From positions 1 through 54,384 of the forward strand of contig CAKTNS010000014.1 in NCBI GenBank assembly GCA_934589225.1: DNA of 54,384 bases, written 5' to 3'. This document shows, piece by piece, positions 42,432 to 50,993 of the stretch. How positions within the stretch are numbered: the stretch's first letter is position 1; every line of letters begins with the position of its first letter. The stretch comes from an uncultured Oscillospiraceae bacterium (GTDB lineage Bacteria > Bacillota > Clostridia > Oscillospirales > Oscillospiraceae). The notes under the pieces are model-generated. The model was not told the origin of the DNA. It did not search any database and saw nothing but the letters and a program-made list of their open reading frames with translations. Position numbers and translations under genes: made by a program.

Positions 42432-42508
42432 ACGAACGTATATATCGTTTTACAGAGATCGGCGGAGTTTTCATGCCGACGGTGGGAACGGAGAAGGAGG
42501 TAATTGGA

Positions 42509-44047
42509 TTGCAAGAGACACCTTACGCAATCGAGATGGTGAACATCACCAAACGGTTTCCCGGAATCATTGCCAATGACAATGTGACGCTCCGGCTGAG
42601 AAAAGGAGAGATCCATGCGCTGTTGGGCGAAAACGGCGCAGGCAAGTCTACGCTTATGAGCGTTCTCTTTGGCCTGTATCAGGCGGAGGAGGGCGTGATC
42701 CGCAAGAACGGCGTGGAAGTGACCATCAACAACCCCAACGATGCCAATGCCCTGGGCATCGGCATGGTGCATCAGCACTTTAAGCTGGTGGAATGCTTCT
42801 CCGTTCTGGATAACATTATTTTGGGCGTGGAAGACACCAAAAACGGCTTTTTGCAGCGGGAACAGGCCCGACAGAAGGTCATGGCTTTGTCTAAGCAGTA
42901 CGGCTTGCAGGTCAACCCCGACGCGCTGGTTGAGGATATTTCCGTTGGTATGCAGCAGCGTACCGAAATCCTCAAAATGCTCTACCGGGACAATGAAATC
43001 CTGATTTTCGACGAGCCCACCGCCGTGCTGACCCCCCAGGAAATTGAGGAGCTGCTGCAGATCATGAAGAATCTGGCGGCAGAGGGGAAGTCCATCCTCT
43101 TTATCTCCCACAAGCTCAATGAGATCATGGAGGTGGCGGACCGGTGCTCCGTCCTGCGCAAGGGCAAGTATATCGGCACCGTGGACATTCCCAACACCAC
43201 CAAGGCGGAGCTCTCCCGGATGATGGTGGGCCGGGACGTGGAGTTTGCCGTTCAGAAGAAGCCCAGCACCCCCGGGGAGGTGGTACTGGATGTGAAAAAC
43301 CTGACGGTTGCCTCCAAGGTCCACAAGAACAACGCCGTGAAAAACGTGTCCTTCCAGGTCCACGCCGGAGAGATCGTCTGCATCGCGGGCATTGACGGCA
43401 ACGGCCAGAGTGAGCTGGTCTTCGGCATTTCCGGCCTGGAGCCCGTAAACGGCGGCACCGTGACCATGCTGGGCAAGGACATTACCCATGCCCCCATCCG
43501 CAAGCGCTCCCTCATGGGCATGAGCCACATTCCCGAGGACCGGCACAAGCACGGCCTGGTGCTGGACTACACCCTGGAAGAAAACCTGGTATTGCAGCGG
43601 TACTTTGAGCCGGAATTTACCAACAAGGCGGGCTTCCTGCGGCAGAAGAACATCCGCACCTATGCCCAGCGGCTCATTGACCAATACGATGTCCGCAGCG
43701 GCCAGGGCCCCATTACCGTGACCCGGGCCATGTCCGGCGGCAACCAGCAGAAGGCCATCATCGCCCGGGAGATCGACAAAGATCCCCAGCTGCTCATTGC
43801 CGTCCAGCCCACCCGGGGCCTGGACGTAGGCGCCATCGAGTATATCCACAAGCAAATCGTGGCCCAGCGGGATGCGGGCAAGGCGGTGCTGCTGGTGTCG
43901 CTGGAGCTGGACGAGGTCATGACCGTGTCCGACCGGATTCTCGTCATGTACGAGGGGGAGATCGTAGGCGAGCTTGACCCCAAGACCACCACCGTAGAAG
44001 AGCTGGGCCTGTATATGGCCGGCGCGAAGAAGGAGGGTAAGCAGTGA
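42509..44047 (+). CDS. Nucleoside ABC transporter ATP-binding protein (two ABC domains)
   Basis: 512 residues with tandem ABC domains, as in NupO/YufO and sugar importers. The first domain has Walker A GENGAGKST and a signature DISVGMQQRTEI; the second has a degenerate P-loop GIDGNGQSEL and a canonical MSGGNQQKAI. I place the start at TTG 42509, eight bases after AAGGAGG; the ATG at 42473 lies upstream of that ribosome binding site. The stop overlaps the first permease start (GTGA). It energises import by the two permeases and the BMP lipoprotein. Confidence 0.92.
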   Translation: MQETPYAIEMVNITKRFPGIIANDNVTLRLRKGEIHALLGENGAGKSTLMSVLFGLYQAEEGVIRKNGVEVTINNPNDANALGIGMVHQHFKLVECFSVLDNIILGVEDTKNGFLQREQARQKVMALSKQYGLQVNPDALVEDISVGMQQRTEILKMLYRDNEILIFDEPTAVLTPQEIEELLQIMKNLAAEGKSILFISHKLNEIMEVADRCSVLRKGKYIGTVDIPNTTKAELSRMMVGRDVEFAVQKKPSTPGEVVLDVKNLTVASKVHKNNAVKNVSFQVHAGEIVCIAGIDGNGQSELVFGISGLEPVNGGTVTMLGKDITHAPIRKRSLMGMSHIPEDRHKHGLVLDYTLEENLVLQRYFEPEFTNKAGFLRQKNIRTYAQRLIDQYDVRSGQGPITVTRAMSGGNQQKAIIAREIDKDPQLLIAVQPTRGLDVGAIEYIHKQIVAQRDAGKAVLLVSLELDEVMTVSDRILVMYEGEIVGELDPKTTTVEELGLYMAGAKKEGKQ

Positions 44048-45183
44048 AAAACGAGAAAAAATCCCTGATCCGCTCCGAGAGCTTCCAGACCCTGCTGGCG
44101 TCCTTGGTCTGCGTGCTGGGAGGCCTGCTGGTGGGCTATATCGCGCTGCTGATCATTGAGCCCAGCGGTGCCTGGCGGGCCATTACCGCCGTCATGAAGA
44201 GCTTCTTCAATTACCCCGGAAAGCTGATGCTCAAGTATTTTGGCCAGACCCTGACCCGGACGGTGCCCCTGCTGATGTGCGCTTTGTCCGTGCTCTTTGC
44301 CTACAAGGTGGGCATGTTCAATATCGGCGTGGCCGGTCAGTATGTGGCCGGTGCCTGCGGCTGCCTGTATGCCGCCCTGGCCTGGAACCTTCCCTGGCTT
44401 CCCTGCCTGCTCATTGGCATGGTGGCGGCGGCTCTGCTGGGTGCTGTTTGCGGTGTACTGAAAACCAAGTGCAATGTGAACGTGGTCATTTCCGGCATCA
44501 TGCTCAACTGGATCACCCTGTATCTGACAAACCTGATTCTTGGCACCGTGAAAAGCCCCACCAGCCCCTACACCAAGGGCTTGCAGGCCACAAACCCCTC
44601 CGCCTTGCTTCCCCGGATGGGCCTGGAACGGTTCTTTAACAATGAAAAGAGCGTGACCATCGCCATCCCCTTGGCGGTCATTATGGCGATCATCGTCTGG
44701 GTGGTGCTGAACAAGACCAAGTTCGGCTACGAGCTGAAGGCCACCGGCAACAACTACAACGCCGCCCGGTACGCCGGTATGAAGGAAGACCGGAACATCA
44801 TTACAACCATGCTGATTTCCGGTGCCCTGGCCGGTATGGGTGCGGGGCTGCTGTTCCTCACCGGTATCGAGGACTGGGAGACCACCGTTTCCGCCGTCCC
44901 CGGCATGGGCTTTAACGGCATCGCCGTGGCCTTTCTGGGAGGCCTGAGCCCCATCGGCTCCATTCTCTCCGCCTTCTTTATCCAGTATATCACCACCGGC
45001 GGCGGCAATGTGGATTTGCAGGTGTATTGTGCCCAGATTTCCAGCTTGATTTCCAGCCTCATCATCTATCTGTGCGCCTTTGTGGCCTTCTTCAAGCTGT
45101 TCATTCAGAACCGCATCCGGGCAAACGACGAAAAGAAAGCGGCCGCGGCTGCGGAAAATAAGGAAGGAGGCCAGGAGAAATGA
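44044..45183 (+). CDS. Nucleoside ABC transporter permease 1 (YufP/NupP-like)
   Basis: 379 residues, BPD_transp_2 family with about ten hydrophobic segments. LFAYKVGMFNIGVAGQYVAGA, INVVISGIMLNWITLYL-type and GTAETTVS-free GMGFNGIAVAFLGGLSPIG segments match the family's conserved loops. GTG start overlapping the ATPase stop. Long N-terminal cytoplasmic tail and a Lys/Ala/Glu-rich C-terminus. It forms a heterodimer with the next permease. Confidence 0.92.
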   Translation: MKNEKKSLIRSESFQTLLASLVCVLGGLLVGYIALLIIEPSGAWRAITAVMKSFFNYPGKLMLKYFGQTLTRTVPLLMCALSVLFAYKVGMFNIGVAGQYVAGACGCLYAALAWNLPWLPCLLIGMVAAALLGAVCGVLKTKCNVNVVISGIMLNWITLYLTNLILGTVKSPTSPYTKGLQATNPSALLPRMGLERFFNNEKSVTIAIPLAVIMAIIVWVVLNKTKFGYELKATGNNYNAARYAGMKEDRNIITTMLISGALAGMGAGLLFLTGIEDWETTVSAVPGMGFNGIAVAFLGGLSPIGSILSAFFIQYITTGGGNVDLQVYCAQISSLISSLIIYLCAFVAFFKLFIQNRIRANDEKKAAAAAENKEGGQEK

Positions 45184-46124
45184 TCCTTCTGCTGCAATAT
45201 ACCCTGATTTTTGCCTCTGTTCTGATGCTGGTGGCCCTGGGCGGCTGTTTTGCCGAGCGCAGCGGCGTCATCAACATCGGTCTGGAAGGTATTATGGTCA
45301 TCGGTGCCCTGGGCGGCGCCCTTGTCATGAAATTCCTGCCGGTTTCCGTAGGGGCCTTTGGCATGGTCAGCCTGACGGTTCTGGCCAGTGCCCTGTTTGG
45401 CATGATCTTCTCCCTGCTTCTGGCAGTGGCGGCCATCCAGTTCAAGGCGGACCAGACCATTACCGGTACGGCCATGAACATGCTGGCCACTGCCGGGGCC
45501 ACCGTGGCGGTGAAGGCCATGAACACCGCCGCCTCCGGAGGCAACGACGTATCTTCTGACATCGTCTACACCCAGGCCAAGGACCTGTTTGTGGTGCGGC
45601 TGGGGAATTTCGAATTCAACTGGTTCATGGTGCTGGCCCTGGTGTGTCTGGTGGTGTCCTATGTGGCCCTGTACAAGACCCGCTTCGGTCTGCGGCTCCG
45701 GGCCTGCGGCGAGCATCCCCAGGCGGCGGACTCCGTGGGCATCAATGTCTACAAAATGCGCTATGCCGGTGTGCTGATCTCCGGTCTGCTTGGCGGCCTC
45801 GGCGGCATCGTGTATATCACCGCCGGTGTGAGCCTGTGGAAATTTGAAAACGGCGTGGCCGGTTTCGGCTTCCTTGCTTTGGCTGTTATGATTTTCGGTG
45901 CCTGGCACCCCTTGAAGATCGCCCTGGCGGCCCTGCTGTTCGGTTTCCTCCGGGCGCTGGGCAACGTCTACTCCGGCCTGGGCTTTATGATGGCCCTGAA
46001 CATCCCCAGCGTGGTTTACAACATGCTGCCCTATGTGATCTCCCTGGTGGTTCTGGCCTTTACCTCCAAAAAGTCCCGTGCCCCCAAGGCCGAGGGCATT
46101 CCCTACGACAAGGGAACAAGATAA
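45180..46124 (+). CDS. Nucleoside ABC transporter permease 2 (YufQ/NupQ-like)
   Basis: 314 residues, BPD_transp_2 family. Typical features are LGGCFAERSGVINIGLEGIM near the N-terminus, RFGLRLRACGEHPQAADSVGIN, and GFGFLALAVMIFGAWHP. Start overlaps permease 1 by four bases. A strong terminator follows, closing the import operon. Confidence 0.93.
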   Translation: MILLLQYTLIFASVLMLVALGGCFAERSGVINIGLEGIMVIGALGGALVMKFLPVSVGAFGMVSLTVLASALFGMIFSLLLAVAAIQFKADQTITGTAMNMLATAGATVAVKAMNTAASGGNDVSSDIVYTQAKDLFVVRLGNFEFNWFMVLALVCLVVSYVALYKTRFGLRLRACGEHPQAADSVGINVYKMRYAGVLISGLLGGLGGIVYITAGVSLWKFENGVAGFGFLALAVMIFGAWHPLKIALAALLFGFLRALGNVYSGLGFMMALNIPSVVYNMLPYVISLVVLAFTSKKSRAPKAEGIPYDKGTR

Positions 46125-46131
46125 GTCCTTT

Positions 46132-46164
46132 CGCACCCGTCCGCTTTTGGACGGGTGCGTTTTT
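46132..46164 (+). terminator. Terminator of the nucleoside import operon
   Basis: GCACCCGTCC (46133-46142), loop GCTTTT, GGACGGGTGC (46149-46158), then G and five T residues. Confidence 0.93.
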
Positions 46165-46247
46165 GAACTGTTTTCGCATCTTTTACGAAGAAACTGTAAA
46201 TTTTTTACATTGATCAATGGGTATGCCCCTATGGGCCGGAAAAACGA

Positions 46248-46276
46248 TTGACAGTCATAAAGATGGATGGTATCAT
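46248..46276 (+). promoter_or_regulatory. Promoter of the degV-lipoprotein pair
   Basis: TTGACA (46248-46253), 17-base spacer, TATCAT (46271-46276). It places the transcript start near 46283, supporting a coding start at 46323. Confidence 0.82.
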
Positions 46277-46322
46277 ACACGGGTATGGGCACAATGCCCG
46301 ATTTGAAGAAATGGAGCGTTTT

Positions 46323-47156
46323 ATGATGACAAAACTTGTTGCGGATTCCTCCTGCGATGTATATACCTTTGACCGTGTTGCCTTTGAGGCCGTGCCTCTG
46401 ACCATTGCTACGGATACGGAGTCCTTCCGGGATGATTCTGGCCTCAATGTGCCGGAAATGCTGGAGACCCTGCGGCAGCACAAGGGTCGGTCCTATACCG
46501 CCTGCCCCAATATCGGCCAGTGGCTGGAAGCCTATCAGGGGGCAGACCGGGTTTACGCCGTGACCATTACCAGCGCCCTGTCCGGCTCTTACAATGCCGC
46601 CATGGCCGCCAGAGAAATCTACCAGCAGGAGCACCCGGAGACGGACATCCATGTGTTTGACTCCCTGTCCACCGGTCCCGAGTGCCTGATGCTGCTGGAA
46701 AAGCTCCGGGAGCTGACGGAGGCGGGCCTGTCCTTTGAAGAAGTGGTGGAGCAAATGGAAGCCTACCAGCAAAAGACCCGTCTGTTTTTCAGCCTTCACA
46801 GCCTCCACAATCTGGCCCAGAACGGACGGGTCAGTAAGGTGGTGGCGGCAGCGGTGGGCGTGATGAACATTCGGGTCATCGGCACCGCCAGCCCGGAGGG
46901 CACCCTGTCTCCCATCGGAAAGGCCCGGGGGGACAAGCGGGCCGCCGCGGAGCTGGTAGAGCAGATGGAGCAGGCCGGGTACCGGGGCGGCAAGGTCCGG
47001 GTGACCCATGTGCAGAATCCGGAGCTGGCCCGGAGCTTTGAGGAATTCCTGCGGAAGGACTATCCCGATGCGGACATTCAGGTCCACTGCGCCGGGGGCC
47101 TTTGCAGCTATTACGCGGAAAAGGGCAGCCTGATGATCGGCGTGGAAACGGAATAA
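46323..47156 (+). CDS. DegV family fatty-acid-binding protein
   Basis: 277 residues. The N-terminal TKLVADSSCD, the central TITSALSGSYNAAMAA and HVFDSLSTGPECLMLL, and NLAQNGRVSKVVAA are DegV landmarks. Members bind fatty acids and can serve as FakB subunits that present them to the FakA kinase; no fakA lies here. Two ATGs (46323, 46326) fit GGAG; the longer is listed. An upstream extension of the frame would start inside the promoter and is rejected. Confidence 0.9.
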   Translation: MMTKLVADSSCDVYTFDRVAFEAVPLTIATDTESFRDDSGLNVPEMLETLRQHKGRSYTACPNIGQWLEAYQGADRVYAVTITSALSGSYNAAMAAREIYQQEHPETDIHVFDSLSTGPECLMLLEKLRELTEAGLSFEEVVEQMEAYQQKTRLFFSLHSLHNLAQNGRVSKVVAAAVGVMNIRVIGTASPEGTLSPIGKARGDKRAAAELVEQMEQAGYRGGKVRVTHVQNPELARSFEEFLRKDYPDADIQVHCAGGLCSYYAEKGSLMIGVETE

Positions 47157-47197
47157 GCGGAAGCATTCGGGGCATATTGAGAATGAAGGAGATGCCT

Positions 47198-48052
47198 ATG
47201 AAACGACTGATGCCTTTGATTCTGGCGGGGCTCCTGCTGCTGTCCGGCTGTTCCGGGAACACCCGGGAGCTAGAGCAGGAGATCACCCGGCTGAAACAGG
47301 AGAATAATGCTCTGCAAGAGCAGGTGGCCGCCTTGCAGGAGCAGCTGGGTGCCATTCAAAGCACCAGCCTGGACCGCTTTACCCTGACGGCCACCGGCAC
47401 CACCCAGGAAGACCCGGTGACCATTCGTGCGGAGCTCTGGCCCGGGGAACGGCCCCAGGGGCAGAAGGCCCAGCTTCTCGTGACATTGGAGGGAAAGCAG
47501 GTCCTTTTGGAGGACTGCCTGTGGGACGGGTCTTGCTACGCCGGGAGCTTCTCTTTGGAGCCCGCCGACGGCTATAGCTATTACTGCGTCCTTACCGCAT
47601 TGGATGGCACCCAGGAGCAGATTCCTCTAAGCACCCCGGAAAATCCCAAGGTCCCCAGACTGACCTATCTTCTGGGGAGCCTCAGCGCCTACGCCAATGC
47701 TGTGGCAACAAACGCTTCCATGGAGAACGGGATGGTCCGGGCGGATGTGACCGCCTCCGTGCAGGTGCCGCTCATCACCGGAGACGGCAGCCCCGCCACC
47801 CCGGTGGAAACCAAGCTGGGCTGGTATTTAGGCGGCACTGTTCTTTCGGAAGAGCCCCTTGCCATGACGGAGGGGGAGGCCGAGGGAAGCTATACGGCCC
47901 AAGCCCATGCGGAGCTTCCGCTTCCGGAGCTGAACGAGGGCGACCAGATCGATCTGATCCTCTCGGCGGCCCTGCCTGACGGCCGGGTGCTGGCGGGGGT
48001 GGCCGGAAGCTGGGTATACGGGGAAAACGGCCTGGAATTCTCCGTGGGATAA
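47198..48052 (+). CDS. Coiled-coil lipoprotein of unknown function
   Basis: 284 residues. Signal peptide with lipobox LLSGCS, then a leucine-zipper-like coiled coil at about 22-53 (LEQEITRLKQENNALQEQ pattern, LxxLxxx heptads). Two beta-rich domains follow, roughly 60-150 and 155-284. ATG at 47198 is six bases after AAGGAG; the frame extends upstream into degV but without support. It lies 41 bases after degV and probably shares its promoter. I do not recognise a family beyond the architecture; an envelope scaffold or sensor role would be a guess. Confidence 0.8.
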   Translation: MKRLMPLILAGLLLLSGCSGNTRELEQEITRLKQENNALQEQVAALQEQLGAIQSTSLDRFTLTATGTTQEDPVTIRAELWPGERPQGQKAQLLVTLEGKQVLLEDCLWDGSCYAGSFSLEPADGYSYYCVLTALDGTQEQIPLSTPENPKVPRLTYLLGSLSAYANAVATNASMENGMVRADVTASVQVPLITGDGSPATPVETKLGWYLGGTVLSEEPLAMTEGEAEGSYTAQAHAELPLPELNEGDQIDLILSAALPDGRVLAGVAGSWVYGENGLEFSVG

Positions 48053-48075
48053 GCGAAACACAACGGTATAATTTC

Positions 48076-48116
48076 TTGTGCATTTCGGGTACTTTGCCTG
48101 AAATGCACAATTTTTT
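48076..48116 (+). terminator. Terminator after the coiled-coil lipoprotein gene
   Basis: TTGTGCATTTC (48076-48086) pairs with GAAATGCACAA (48100-48110), then six T residues. Confidence 0.93.
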
Positions 48117-48220
48117 ATAAAAAAAGAAAATACAAGAGAGCAAAATTCACAATTATTTCCCGCAAAAGAATTTCTTTCTGGGCAGTCTTGAAAAAAATAT
48201 GATTTTTGCGTTTTTTTTCA

Positions 48221-48249
48221 TTGATTTTAGGCAGGAATTGGCTTACAAT
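48221..48249 (+). promoter_or_regulatory. Promoter of the trmL-pgk operon
   Basis: TTGATT (48221-48226), 17-base spacer, TACAAT (48244-48249). Confidence 0.7.
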
Positions 48250-48307
48250 AGTGCTTGTATGGAATGGGGTCAGCCCATCCGCAAAACTTTTCGTCGAGGT
48301 GAGGGCA

Positions 48308-48820
48308 ATGCTGAATGTGGTGCTGGTGGAGCCTGAAATTCCACAGAACTGCGGCAACATTGCCAGGACCTGTGCCGCTACCGGCTGCCGCCTCCATCTG
48401 ATCCGTCCCCTGGGGTTTGACATTTCCGAGAAGGCCGTCAAACGGGCCGGGCTGGACTATTGGAATCTGGTGGAGGTTCTGGATTACGAGAATCTGGAAG
48501 AGTTCTTTTCCAGGAACCGGGTAGAGCGCATGTGGTGCCTGTCTACAAAAGCGCCCCGATGCTATACGGAGGCGGAATACCGGGAGGGGGATTACCTGTT
48601 TTTCGGCAAGGAGACCAAAGGTCTTCCCGAGCCCTTTCTGGAAGCCCACCGGGAAAGCTGCGTCCGTATCCCCATGCGCCAGGAAGCCAGAAGTCTGAAC
48701 CTGAGCAATGCGGTGGCCATTACGGTGTATGAAGCTTTGCGGCAGCTGTCCTTTCCACAGCTAAAAGATTTTGGAAAAATGCGGAGCGACGGCTCCAGTA
48801 ATTTGGAGGAATCATTATGA
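48308..48820 (+). CDS. trmL: tRNA (cytidine/uridine-34 2'-O)-methyltransferase TrmL
   Basis: 170 residues, SPOUT family. LNVVLVEPEIPQNCGNIART, RPLGFDISEKAVKRAGLDYW, FGKETKGLPE and the knot segment RSLNLSNAVAITVYEAL are diagnostic. It methylates the wobble ribose of leucine tRNAs. ATG at 48308 follows GAGGTGAGG; a longer upstream frame passes through the promoter. The stop overlaps the pgk ATG (ATGA), an unusual coupling of a tRNA modification gene to a glycolytic gene. Confidence 0.94.
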   Translation: MLNVVLVEPEIPQNCGNIARTCAATGCRLHLIRPLGFDISEKAVKRAGLDYWNLVEVLDYENLEEFFSRNRVERMWCLSTKAPRCYTEAEYREGDYLFFGKETKGLPEPFLEAHRESCVRIPMRQEARSLNLSNAVAITVYEALRQLSFPQLKDFGKMRSDGSSNLEESL

Positions 48821-50016
48821 ACTACAACAAGAAGTCCATCGAAGACGTCAACGTGACCGGCAAGCGGGTTCTGTGCCGCTGCGACTTCAATGTCCCCACC
48901 AAGGACGGCAAGATCACTTCCGACAAGCGCATCGTGGCCGCCATGCCCACCATCAAGTATCTGGTTGACCACAAGGCCAAGGTCATCCTGTGCTCCCACA
49001 TGGGCAAGCCCAAGGGCGAGTACAAGCCCGAGCTGAGCCTGAAGGTTGTCGCTGACCGGATCTCCGAGCTGCTGGGCCAGCCCGTGATCATGGCCAAGGA
49101 CGTGGCCGGTGAGGATGCCAAGGCCAAGGCTGCTGCCCTGCAGGACGGCCAGGTCATGCTGCTGGAGAACACCCGCTTTGAAAAGGGCGAGACCAAGAAC
49201 GACCCCGAGCTGAGCAAGGCCCTGGCTTCCATGGCAGACCTCTTTGTAAACGATGCCTTCGGCACTGCCCATCGTGCCCATTCCTCCACTGCCGGTGTGG
49301 CCGATTACCTGCCCGCCGTCTGCGGCTACCTGATCCAGAAGGAAGTTTCCATCATGGGCAAGGCTCTGGCCGATCCCGAGCGTCCCTTCGTTGCCATTCT
49401 GGGCGGCGCCAAGGTTTCCGACAAGCTGAACGTTATCAACAACTTGCTGGAGAAGGTGGACACCCTGATCATCGGCGGCGGCATGGCTTTCACCTTCCTG
49501 GCTGCCAAGGGCTACAATATCGGCAAGTCCCTGGTGGACTCCGAGAAGATCGACTACTGCAAGGAAATGATGGCCAAGGCCGAGGCCAAGGGCGTGAAGC
49601 TCCTGCTGCCTGTGGACGCCGTGGTTGCCGATTCCTTCCCCAACCCCATTGACGCGGAGATCCCCGTGGAGACCGTGGCTGCCGATGCCATCCCCTCTGA
49701 CAAGATGGGCCTGGATATTGGCGAAAAGAGCCAGGCTCTGTTTGCCGAGGCTGCCAAGACTGCCAAGACCGTTGTCTGGAACGGACCTATGGGCGTGTTT
49801 GAGAACCCCACTCTGGCCAAGGGCACCATTGCTGTTGCCCAGGCTCTGGCCGAAAGCTCTGCCGTGACCATCGTCGGCGGCGGCGACAGCGCTGCTGCCT
49901 GCGAGCAGCTGGGCTTTGCCGATAAGATCACCCACATTTCCACCGGCGGCGGCGCTTCCCTGGAGTTCCTGGAAGGCCTGGAGCTGCCCGGTATTGCCTG
50001 CCTCGAGGATAAGTAA
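48817..50016 (+). CDS. pgk: Phosphoglycerate kinase
   Basis: 399 residues, full length. CRCDFNVPTKDGKI, SHMGKPKG, LENTRFEKGE, DAFGTAHRAHSS, ILGGAKVSDK, WNGPMGVFE and GGGDSAAACE are all in order. It makes ATP from 1,3-bisphosphoglycerate. GGAGGA ribosome binding site lies within the end of trmL. It is followed after 111 bases by tpiA; gap is not in this window's cluster. Codons are heavily biased to C-ending and GCT/GTT forms, as in a highly expressed gene. Confidence 0.98.
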   Translation: MNYNKKSIEDVNVTGKRVLCRCDFNVPTKDGKITSDKRIVAAMPTIKYLVDHKAKVILCSHMGKPKGEYKPELSLKVVADRISELLGQPVIMAKDVAGEDAKAKAAALQDGQVMLLENTRFEKGETKNDPELSKALASMADLFVNDAFGTAHRAHSSTAGVADYLPAVCGYLIQKEVSIMGKALADPERPFVAILGGAKVSDKLNVINNLLEKVDTLIIGGGMAFTFLAAKGYNIGKSLVDSEKIDYCKEMMAKAEAKGVKLLLPVDAVVADSFPNPIDAEIPVETVAADAIPSDKMGLDIGEKSQALFAEAAKTAKTVVWNGPMGVFENPTLAKGTIAVAQALAESSAVTIVGGGDSAAACEQLGFADKITHISTGGGASLEFLEGLELPGIACLEDK

Positions 50017-50054
50017 GAAACCTTTATCGGCCTTGGGGCGGCGACCTGCCGCCC

Positions 50055-50075
50055 CGGGGCAAATCAAATCAGTCG
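50055..50075 (+). other. Hairpin in the pgk-tpiA spacer
   Basis: GGGGCGGC (50055-50062), loop GACCT, GCCGCCCC (50068-50075). No T tract follows, so an attenuator or mRNA-processing structure is more likely than a terminator. Its core resembles the GGCGGC interspersed repeats. Confidence 0.55.
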
Positions 50076-50127
50076 ATTACATTCAGAATTGAGTGTAGAC
50101 ATATAAGCAACAAGGAGAAATTTAGAA

Positions 50128-50904
50128 ATGAACAGAAAGTATCGCAAGACTGTCATCGCCGGTAACTGGAAGATGAACAAGACCCCCTCCGAGACCAAGG
50201 AGTTTATGACCCAGCTGAAGGCCATTATGCCCAGAGGCCGTTGGTGTGACGTGGCCCTGTGCGTTCCCGCTGTGGATATTCCCGCCGCTGTCCGTGCCGT
50301 TCGGGAGACCCGGATCGGCATCGGCGCTGAGAACTGCAATGCCAACGCTTCCGGCGCTTACACCGGCGAAATCGCTACCAACATGCTGGTAGATGCCGGC
50401 TGCAAGTACGTCATCATCGGCCACTCCGAGCGCCGCGCCATGGGCGAGACCGATGCCGATGTCAATGCCAAGGTTCTGGCCGCTCTGGAAGCCGGTCTGA
50501 CCCCCATTATGTGCTGCGGCGAGACTCTGGAGCAGAGAGAGTCCGGCATCACCACCGAGTGGATCACCATGCAGATCAAGCTGGGTCTGGCTGGCGTTCC
50601 CGAGGAGAAGATCCGCAAGGTCATCATCGCCTACGAGCCCATCTGGGCCATCGGCACCGGCCGCACCGCTACTCCCGAGCAGGCTGAGGAAGTCTGCGAG
50701 AGCATTCGTACCGCTGTTCGCAAGCTGTACTCCTCCAAGAATGCCCGGGCCATCTCCATTCTGTACGGCGGCTCCATGAACGAGAAGAACGCCTTCGAGC
50801 TGCTGGCCCAGCCCGACATCGACGGCGGCCTGATCGGCGGCGCTTCCCTGGTTCCCGAGAAGTTCGTCAAGATCATCGAGGCAGCCAACCAGCCCAACGA
50901 GTAA
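50128..50904 (+). CDS. tpiA: Triosephosphate isomerase
   Basis: 258 residues. AGNWKMNKT (catalytic Lys), IIGHSERR (catalytic His), the catalytic Glu in AYEPIWAIGTG and the phosphate-binding GGSMNEKN / GGLIGGASL loops are all present. It interconverts dihydroxyacetone phosphate and glyceraldehyde-3-phosphate; the DeoC product enters here. Ribosome binding site AAGGAG. Confidence 0.98.
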   Translation: MNRKYRKTVIAGNWKMNKTPSETKEFMTQLKAIMPRGRWCDVALCVPAVDIPAAVRAVRETRIGIGAENCNANASGAYTGEIATNMLVDAGCKYVIIGHSERRAMGETDADVNAKVLAALEAGLTPIMCCGETLEQRESGITTEWITMQIKLGLAGVPEEKIRKVIIAYEPIWAIGTGRTATPEQAEEVCESIRTAVRKLYSSKNARAISILYGGSMNEKNAFELLAQPDIDGGLIGGASLVPEKFVKIIEAANQPNE

Positions 50905-50945
50905 TTTTAAAGGGCAACACCTGAATATATTCTCACAAAAAGAGG

Positions 50946-50981
50946 GGGGAGAAAACGCCGCAGGTGTTTTCTCCCCTTTTT
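50946..50981 (+). terminator. Terminator between tpiA and the Sua5 gene, possibly conditional
   Basis: GGGGAGAAAAC (50946-50956) pairs with GTTTTCTCCCC (50966-50976), then five T residues. AACACCTG at 50916-50923 can instead pair with CAGGTGTT (50961-50968), which overlaps the 3' arm and would prevent the terminator. Confidence 0.85.
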
Positions 50982-50993
50982 GAGGAAAACGAT

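Noticed and set aside
40973..43855. A 960-codon minus-strand open frame across the BMP and ABC genes.
   Set aside because: It crosses two genes, a terminator and a promoter of the plus strand, and its translation is low-complexity and family-free.
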